Positions 42,434 to 47,683 of a stretch of DNA of 47,683 nucleotides are shown in pieces. The stretch covers positions 1-47,683 of the forward strand of contig JAILKU010000113.1 of the NCBI GenBank assembly GCA_024693505.1. The letters are read 5' to 3'. Below the pieces are notes generated by a model, which was not told the DNA's origin, ran no database searches, and saw only the letters and a program-made list of their open reading frames with translations. Source of the stretch: Bacteroidaceae bacterium. Lineage in GTDB: Bacteria > Bacteroidota > Bacteroidia > Bacteroidales > Bacteroidaceae. The translations under genes were made by a program, and so were the position numbers. How positions within the stretch are numbered: position 1 is the first letter of the stretch; every line of letters begins with the position of its first letter.

Positions 42434-44512
42434 ATGAGAAGACTCTTTACTACAAGCCTTTTTACACTGCTCCCATTTCTGGCTATGATGGCGCAGTACA
42501 CGACAGATGGTTATTATCGCGTCCGCAACTATGCGACACAGCGATACATCTACATAACCGACAATACGGGTAGCTACGACATGAGCAGGGACGTAGGAGA
42601 CTTTGGTGCAATTCAACTCTGGAAGGGGGAAGACCGTCCCATTTCAGATCCGGCAAGCATCATCTACATTGACAAAACCAGTTCGGGTCAGTTTGACTTA
42701 CAGGGTCAGAACACAGGTATTTTCGCACTAGTAAAGCGATTCGTAGATATTGTAGAAAAGACGACGAATCCGGGTAAAGGGACTTATACAGTTGGGGCTA
42801 CTTCTCATGGAATTACGAAATACCTTTGCGATATGGAAACCGCTACTCGACCAGAGGAAGGTGCAATGGGCACCGCGCGCGACTATCCATATAGAAACTG
42901 GAATGTGTTTCCTGTTTCAGCCAACTCAACAAGCTACTTTGGCATAAAGCCCAATGTATCTATCGGTCTAAAGAGATACTACCCATTCTATGCAGCATTC
43001 CCATTCGAGCTCTACTCCACAGGGTTGAAAGCGTATATTATCTCTAAAGTTGACGAGAGATTAAACATGGCTGTATTAAAGGAAGTGACGGGCGTCATTC
43101 CTGCGATGACACCGGTAATAATCGAGTGCCCGTCTGCACAACCGACAAGCAACCGCTTGGAGTTAGTTGTATCAAATGCGAAAGCGCCCACTGGCAATTT
43201 GCTCGGAGGTGTGTTATTCTGCAACGACGAACGCCCAAACAGCAGTGACGCTTTAACAGCGTTCAACAAACAGACAATGCGTTTGCTGGGTCGGACTTCC
43301 TCCGGAAAATTAGGCTTCATTAGCACCAGCACACAACTCTATTCATTCAAGGGAACTGAATATTTACCTGCAAACCAAGCCTACCTGAATGTAAAGGAGG
43401 GTACGGCATCCGAACTGACTGTCGTAACAGAAGAGGAATACCAGGAGGCGCTGGCAAACATAAAATATACCATAACATATATGGTTGACGGTGAAGTCTT
43501 TGAGACGGTTTCTCTAAAACCGGGTCAAGAGGTAACACCACCTGAAGCACCTGAAAAGGAAGGGTATACTTTCAACGGATGGACTGGCCTGCCCTCTACC
43601 ATGCCGGAAAAAGACATAACCACTACTGCCAACTATACGATTAACACATACAAAATAACATATATAGTAGACGGAGAGGAATTTGCTAGTCAAACCGTTG
43701 AATATGGCTCCAAACTATCTGCCGTCGAGGAACCTGAGAAAGAGGGCTATACCTTCAGCGGATGGTCCGAAATTCCCTCTACAATGCCTGCCAATGACGT
43801 AACAGTTACAGGTAGCTTTGCAGTTAACAGCTATAGCCTGACCTACATAGTTGACGGTGAAGAGTATGTAACTCAAACTGTCGAATACGGTTCGACCATT
43901 ACTGCCATCGAGGCGCCCGAGAAAGAGGGCTATACCTTCAGCGGATGGTCCGAAACTCCCTCTACAATGCCTGCCAATGACGTAACAGTTACAGGTAGCT
44001 TTACCATTAATAGCTATAGCCTGACCTATATAGTTGATGGGGAGGAGTATGCGACTCAAACCGTCGAATACGGTTCGACAATTACTGCCATCGAGGCGCC
44101 TGAGAAAGAGGGTTATACCTTCAGCGGGTGGTCTGAGATTCCTGCTACTATGCCAGCTGATAACATAACGATTGTCGGAACTTTCTCTGTAAACAGCTAT
44201 ACAATCACCTATATTATCGACGGTGAGACAATTTACAGTCAGGAAGTGGAATTTGGCAGTACCATAGAGCCCATTACGCCACCGGAAAAAGAGAATTACG
44301 AATTCGCCGGATGGGAAAATGTACCTAACACGATGCCTGCTCATGACATAACGATAATAGGCAAGTACGACCCAATCGTCGGCATTAATAAGGTCTCTAC
44401 GTCAAAGAAGGACACGAATGACATTTACGATATGTCAGGTAGAAGAAGACAAACGATTCGAGGTAAAGGAATATACATTATTAAGGGCAGAAAGATTGCA
44501 GTTAAGAACTAA
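42434..44512 (+). CDS. Secreted protein with five InlB-type (Listeria-Bacteroides) repeats
   Basis: A protein of 692 residues. Signal peptide 1-20 (LLPFLAMMAQ). Residues about 22-340 are an unassigned beta-rich N-terminal part starting DGYYRVRNYATQRYIYI. Residues about 344-648 hold five units of exactly 61 residues, each with the pattern TYIVDGEEY, VEYGSTI, PEKEGYTFSGWSEIPSTMP. This is the B-repeat found on many surface adhesins. The end (IYDMSGRRRQTIRGKGIYIIKGRKIAVKN region, about 665-692) resembles type A C-terminal sorting tails. Only 2 nt separate its stop from the next gene. Confidence 0.9.
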   Translation: MRRLFTTSLFTLLPFLAMMAQYTTDGYYRVRNYATQRYIYITDNTGSYDMSRDVGDFGAIQLWKGEDRPISDPASIIYIDKTSSGQFDLQGQNTGIFALVKRFVDIVEKTTNPGKGTYTVGATSHGITKYLCDMETATRPEEGAMGTARDYPYRNWNVFPVSANSTSYFGIKPNVSIGLKRYYPFYAAFPFELYSTGLKAYIISKVDERLNMAVLKEVTGVIPAMTPVIIECPSAQPTSNRLELVVSNAKAPTGNLLGGVLFCNDERPNSSDALTAFNKQTMRLLGRTSSGKLGFISTSTQLYSFKGTEYLPANQAYLNVKEGTASELTVVTEEEYQEALANIKYTITYMVDGEVFETVSLKPGQEVTPPEAPEKEGYTFNGWTGLPSTMPEKDITTTANYTINTYKITYIVDGEEFASQTVEYGSKLSAVEEPEKEGYTFSGWSEIPSTMPANDVTVTGSFAVNSYSLTYIVDGEEYVTQTVEYGSTITAIEAPEKEGYTFSGWSETPSTMPANDVTVTGSFTINSYSLTYIVDGEEYATQTVEYGSTITAIEAPEKEGYTFSGWSEIPATMPADNITIVGTFSVNSYTITYIIDGETIYSQEVEFGSTIEPITPPEKENYEFAGWENVPNTMPAHDITIIGKYDPIVGINKVSTSKKDTNDIYDMSGRRRQTIRGKGIYIIKGRKIAVKN
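43463..44377 (+). repeat. Five 183-bp tandem coding repeats
   Basis: The PEKE(G/N)Y codons recur at 43553, 43736, 43919, 44102 and 44285, an exact 183-bp period. Units two to four are nearly identical in DNA, units one and five more diverged, as expected of an array that changes by recombination among its central copies. Confidence 0.92.
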
Positions 44513-44514
44513 AG

Positions 44515-45636
44515 ATGAATTATAAGAGGATACAGGTTCTCGCAATTCTCTTCACTTGCACTTTGAACTTTAATGCACAAGTTAAAGAGAATATATCTGA
44601 ATTTCTGAGCGAGAACCTGGAATTGAAGGATCTCGAAGCCGGTGTATCCATTGGTACAACTGGCATCGGAGCTGATGTCACAGCGACGCTGGGTGAGTAT
44701 GCTCGTATTCGTACAGGCTTTACATATATGCCTAGATTTCGTATGACGAGCAACTTCAGCGTTGACATGAATGGACGCAAGATAGACGAGGACAAGCTTC
44801 GCCGAATGAAGGATATGATGAGCGGTTTCACAGGGATGGAAATGCAAGACAACATTGACATAATCATGAAACCTACTTGGAGTAACTTCAAGTTCTTGAT
44901 AGACGTTCTGCCGCTAAGAGACAAGCGTTGGAACGTAACGGTTGGTTTCTACGCAGGTCCCTCACAAATAGCCAATGCCATAAACAGTGCTGATGGAACA
45001 GCTACTCTGGTAGCCGTAAACACCTACAATACGCTTTACAATCGGGCTTGTATGGGCGAATCTATGTTTAGCTATGAAGATAACCAACACATCATCCATA
45101 ATGCGGACTTCCCTTCCTCCTTTGCTGAAAAAATTGTGGAAATGCGCATGATGGGTATGCCCTTGGGACATTTCTATGATGGCGACCGGGCTATGATGGT
45201 TCCTGATGCGAACTATCAGGCCCGTGCAACAATGCATGTCAACAAATTCAGACCATATCTTGGTGCTGGCTTCAAAACGAATCTGTCGAAGGATGGCGCA
45301 TTCCGCATGACTGTTGATGCCGGCGTTATGTTCTGGGGCGGCCACCCTAGCATTTATGTAAACAACGTTTATAAGACTGCTGACGTCTACGACCCGGACT
45401 CTGGCGTTTATGATATGGTGACCTGGGACGAAAAGAAGTTCCAGGAGCAACTTGAAACGGGCGACATCAACATTGACGAATGCTGGATAAAAGAACATCC
45501 GCAACGTATAGACCTAACCCGAGATGTTTACAACATCAAAGGCAAGGTGGGCGACATGGTAAAAACGACAAAGGTATTTAGGTGCTACCCTATGCTGAGT
45601 GTAACATTCAATTGGAGGCTACCCAAGTTCTGGTGA
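44515..45636 (+). CDS. Putative outer-membrane barrel protein
   Basis: A protein of 373 residues with signal peptide 1-21 (CTLNFNAQ). Amphipathic strands throughout (LEAGVSIGTTGIGADVTATLG, YARIRTGFTYMPRF, WNVTVGFYAGPSQI) and an aromatic C-terminus (FNWRLPKFW) support an outer-membrane barrel. A central loop rich in Met and charged residues (residues about 180-235) is probably extracellular. No family recognised. It starts 2 nt after the InlB-repeat gene, so translation is coupled and the two may work together. It converges on manA with a 4-nt gap. Confidence 0.75.
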   Translation: MNYKRIQVLAILFTCTLNFNAQVKENISEFLSENLELKDLEAGVSIGTTGIGADVTATLGEYARIRTGFTYMPRFRMTSNFSVDMNGRKIDEDKLRRMKDMMSGFTGMEMQDNIDIIMKPTWSNFKFLIDVLPLRDKRWNVTVGFYAGPSQIANAINSADGTATLVAVNTYNTLYNRACMGESMFSYEDNQHIIHNADFPSSFAEKIVEMRMMGMPLGHFYDGDRAMMVPDANYQARATMHVNKFRPYLGAGFKTNLSKDGAFRMTVDAGVMFWGGHPSIYVNNVYKTADVYDPDSGVYDMVTWDEKKFQEQLETGDINIDECWIKEHPQRIDLTRDVYNIKGKVGDMVKTTKVFRCYPMLSVTFNWRLPKFW

Positions 45637-45640
45637 GAAA

Positions 45641-46564
45641 CTAGTCCACGTAGCTTTCCAATACTTTTGCCGTATTATCAGGTATTATAGTAACCTTCTT
45701 AATACAAGCGGGAACAACAAGCGATTCCCCTGCATGAAGGAAAACGCCTTCTCCCGTTGGGGTTAGGAAACAACAAGTACCATCTATTCCCATATAAACG
45801 CGGAAGGAATCATTCTGTCCGTAATCTCGCACATAGGTTTGGCTCAATTTAAGCTCACTTGTCGTAAAGAACGGGCTTTGCACAAGCTCAACCAGACAGT
45901 CCCTCTGTTCAGTATAATGTACTTTGGGATCTGAAGTGATGTCTTGAAAGTTAATGGCTTCGAGCGCCAGTTCGGTATGCAACTCCCTTAGGTTACCATC
46001 ACGGTCACGCCTTAAGTAATCATAAATGCGATAGGTCACGTCGCTTGTCTGCTGAATTTCAGCAATAACCATGCCCGCACCAATACCATGAACACGTCCG
46101 GCTGGAATATAGAAACAATCCCCTTGCGTCACACTGACCTTGCATAGATCGTCTTCAATACTGCCGTCTGCTACCTTTTGTACATAATCAGCTACTTCCG
46201 TCTTCCTGCGGAAACCGGCGATAAGTTGACTGCCTCTGTCAGCATCCACAACATACCACATCTCATTCTTTCCCATCTTACCATGACGTTTTGCGCTGAG
46301 CGCATCATCAGGATGTACCTGAATGGAAAGGTCCTGTCTGGCATCTATGAACTTTATGAGCAAAGGGAAGTCCGTCCCGAACTTTTCTGAATTTTTGCTT
46401 CCCAAAAAGTCTGCGCCATAGCGTTCAACAACCTGAGGCAGAGACATGCCCTTATTCTCGCCGCATAAAACGACCGACTCGGAACCTTTTACAGCCGAAA
46501 CGACCCAAGTTTCAGATCCCCACAAAGTAGGTTTGAAGATAGGATTGAATTTCAGTATTTCCAT
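45641..46564 (-). CDS. manA: Class I mannose-6-phosphate isomerase
   Basis: A 307-residue zinc enzyme that interconverts mannose-6-phosphate and fructose-6-phosphate. Cupin-type zinc ligands are seen in DLSIQVHPDDALSAKRHG and GKNEMWYV, and YIPAGRVHGIGAGMVIAEIQQTSDVTYRIYDY is the family core. It is the short form usual in Bacteroidota. It starts 40 nt after the RecQ-tail gene and may share its transcript. A neighbouring GH43-like gene suggests a sugar-use setting. Confidence 0.94.
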   Translation of the reverse strand: MEILKFNPIFKPTLWGSETWVVSAVKGSESVVLCGENKGMSLPQVVERYGADFLGSKNSEKFGTDFPLLIKFIDARQDLSIQVHPDDALSAKRHGKMGKNEMWYVVDADRGSQLIAGFRRKTEVADYVQKVADGSIEDDLCKVSVTQGDCFYIPAGRVHGIGAGMVIAEIQQTSDVTYRIYDYLRRDRDGNLRELHTELALEAINFQDITSDPKVHYTEQRDCLVELVQSPFFTTSELKLSQTYVRDYGQNDSFRVYMGIDGTCCFLTPTGEGVFLHAGESLVVPACIKKVTIIPDNTAKVLESYVD

Positions 46565-46604
46565 TTTCCTTATTTATATTTTCTACAAGCTTTTTTGCAA
46601 ATAT

Positions 46605-47360
46605 TTATTTATTCTTTTCCGATCCAGATATACCATTCTTCATGTTCTGCACACGGAAAACGATTCTAGCGAGTCGGATTTCTTCGATGTTATATACGTC
46701 TCCGTATTCTTTCATTGCCTCTTCCAGGCTATCGGTAGGACTCTGGTAAAAATAGTCAAGCAGCTCTTCTATACATTCAGGTCCCATTACTTCGTCTGTA
46801 AAGTAAGTAATATCCAGTGCGCGCCCTTGGTGTATGAGATTCTCCAAATCTTCCAGCACCTCATCAAGACCTAGACTCTCACTCTCAGCAAAATCATCCA
46901 ATGCAATCTTGCGGTCGATTGCATGGATAAGTTTTATCTGCTGCTTTGTCTTAGGTGATGCCGTAAGTTCTGCTGGAAGTTTTTCCTCTAGCGCGCTCTG
47001 CAACAGACTTTCTATTCTATTATCGGGTGTAATGTCCGAATATTCATTTTCTTCTCCTATTGTGAAGGACGTCGGTTTACGCAGAAACTTTTTTCCTGCA
47101 GGTGTGAGAGCCAAGTTACTGCTCTTTGCAGGTTTGTTCTTCAAGAAGCCGGCTTCCAGGGCCTTGTCAAAGAGAGTCGACCAATACTCCTCACTATGAT
47201 TATCCCCACTGCCAAAAAGCTCTTTTTCAAACCACTGCATCTTGTCCAGCTCAGGAGTCTCCTTTCCTGTCAAGAAGTCTGAAAATAGTTGTCTTGGGAC
47301 AGGCTCATGCAACTCCACAAGAGCCTTCAATATCGTTACTAATGATTCCTTTGCTTCCAT
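46605..47360 (-). CDS. Stand-alone RecQ C-terminal-like protein (RQC plus HTH_40-like), no helicase
   Basis: The start at 47360 (MEAKESLVTI) is chosen because the promoter at 47390-47420 overlaps the longer alternative at 47411. The protein has 251 residues. Residues 1-110 resemble the RQC winged helix of Bacteroidota RecQ: VRQ-like linker, FSDFLTGKETPEL, EEYWSTLFDKALEAGFL, LALTPAGKKFLRKPTSF. Residues about 150-240 resemble the C-terminal helix-turn-helix domain of the same enzymes: SLGLDEVLEDLENLIHQG, LDITYFTDEVMGPE, YNIEEIRLARI. The ATPase and helicase domains are missing, and no remnant is seen upstream. It may bind DNA or RNA alone, or modulate full RecQ; function is inference. Confidence 0.75.
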   Translation of the reverse strand: MEAKESLVTILKALVELHEPVPRQLFSDFLTGKETPELDKMQWFEKELFGSGDNHSEEYWSTLFDKALEAGFLKNKPAKSSNLALTPAGKKFLRKPTSFTIGEENEYSDITPDNRIESLLQSALEEKLPAELTASPKTKQQIKLIHAIDRKIALDDFAESESLGLDEVLEDLENLIHQGRALDITYFTDEVMGPECIEELLDYFYQSPTDSLEEAMKEYGDVYNIEEIRLARIVFRVQNMKNGISGSEKNK

Positions 47361-47389
47361 TAAAATCAGATACAATCTTTTTCTGGGTG

Positions 47390-47420
47390 CAAATATAGTG
47401 CAATTCCGCAATGCAACAAA
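47390..47420 (-). promoter_or_regulatory. Promoter of the RecQ-tail gene
   Basis: Minus strand: TTTG (47420-47417), 19 nt, TATATTTG (47397-47390). The ATG at 47360 lies 29 nt further on. It fits the consensus exactly and argues that the gene is expressed on its own rather than being the broken end of a longer recQ. Confidence 0.75.
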
Positions 47421-47518
47421 GGAATTTGTGTTTTTTTTTCGTCATATTGAATAAAACATATTCCCGATTGATTATTGCATCTTGCATTTCGACATTACAA
47501 GGAATAGCCAAAAGACCG

Positions 47519-47683
47519 TCAAAGCGGCTTTCCGCCCTCCACATAAGGCCATCCCTTCTTGTCCCATTTGATTTCCTGCATCAGCATTGGGCGAGCCTGT
47601 CGTTGTCTGAGAGCACGGTTATGACAGTGGTAGAAGATATAGTCATGGCCATCAATCGTGAATATTTCCCCGCAATGGCCGGG
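47519..47683 (-). CDS. C-terminal end of a GH43-like glycoside hydrolase (partial)
   Basis: The last 54 residues and the stop are present; the rest lies beyond the window edge. PGHCGEIFTIDGHDYIFYHCHN, then RPMLMQEIKWDKKGWP and GGKPL match the final blades of the five-bladed propeller of family 43 enzymes, which commonly release arabinose or xylose from plant polysaccharides. The active-site residues are outside the window, so the substrate is not known. Confidence 0.82.
   Translation of the reverse strand, partial: PGHCGEIFTIDGHDYIFYHCHNRALRQRQARPMLMQEIKWDKKGWPYVEGGKPL

Overview
The window reads as chromosomal DNA of a gut or rumen Bacteroidota, most likely Bacteroidales close to Prevotella. 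The reasons are promoters of the Bacteroidota type (TTTG, 19-20 nt, TAnnTTTG) upstream of miaB, tRNA-Gln, tyrS and a RecQ-tail gene; the block miaB-ftsX-DUF3098-uppP-truB-queA-folK; many signal-peptide lipoproteins and outer-membrane barrels; and C-terminal tails of the GIYIxxGKKxxVK type. All assignments come from reading motifs by eye; no database search was run.

Layout. (1) 1-54 is the tail of a secreted protein. (2) 162-18949 is a compact six-gene operon: an outer-membrane barrel, a 3686-residue exported giant, a fibronectin-III-like protein, two lipoproteins and a DUF1573 protein. I infer a large envelope or surface assembly of unknown function. (3) 19144-23761 is the most unusual part. 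One gene joins an ECF sigma factor, a transmembrane helix, a periplasmic linker and a C-terminal outer-membrane barrel. It is followed by a lipoprotein gene and by a radical SAM plus Gfo/Idh/MocA pair. Each of the three transcription starts carries the same bipartite motif, GCAGYC-N15-GGACTWWATARRYAGAG, with identical spacing, which suggests an autoregulated local regulon. An 18-bp direct repeat brackets the module. (4) 23762-25104 has no convincing protein gene but holds two inverted-repeat elements and a promoter-to-terminator unit that could make a small RNA. (5) 25105-37528 is mainly housekeeping: trkH and nadB; a DacB-type carboxypeptidase; a secreted coiled-coil protein; folK, queA, truB, uppP, DUF3098, ftsX and miaB; tRNA-Gln; and tyrS. 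(6) 37529-38250 is a repeat-rich divergent promoter region. (7) 38251-45636 is a second surface cluster: a coiled-coil lipoprotein, an OmpA-family protein, a protein with five 61-residue InlB-type repeats and a barrel protein. (8) 45641-47683 holds manA, a stand-alone copy of the C-terminal domains of RecQ, and the end of a GH43-like glycoside hydrolase.

The strongest candidate for a new system is the sigma-barrel fusion with its three matched promoters. The arrangement implies that a signal at the outer membrane reaches a transcription factor through a single polypeptide and switches on a lipoprotein and a small radical-SAM pathway.
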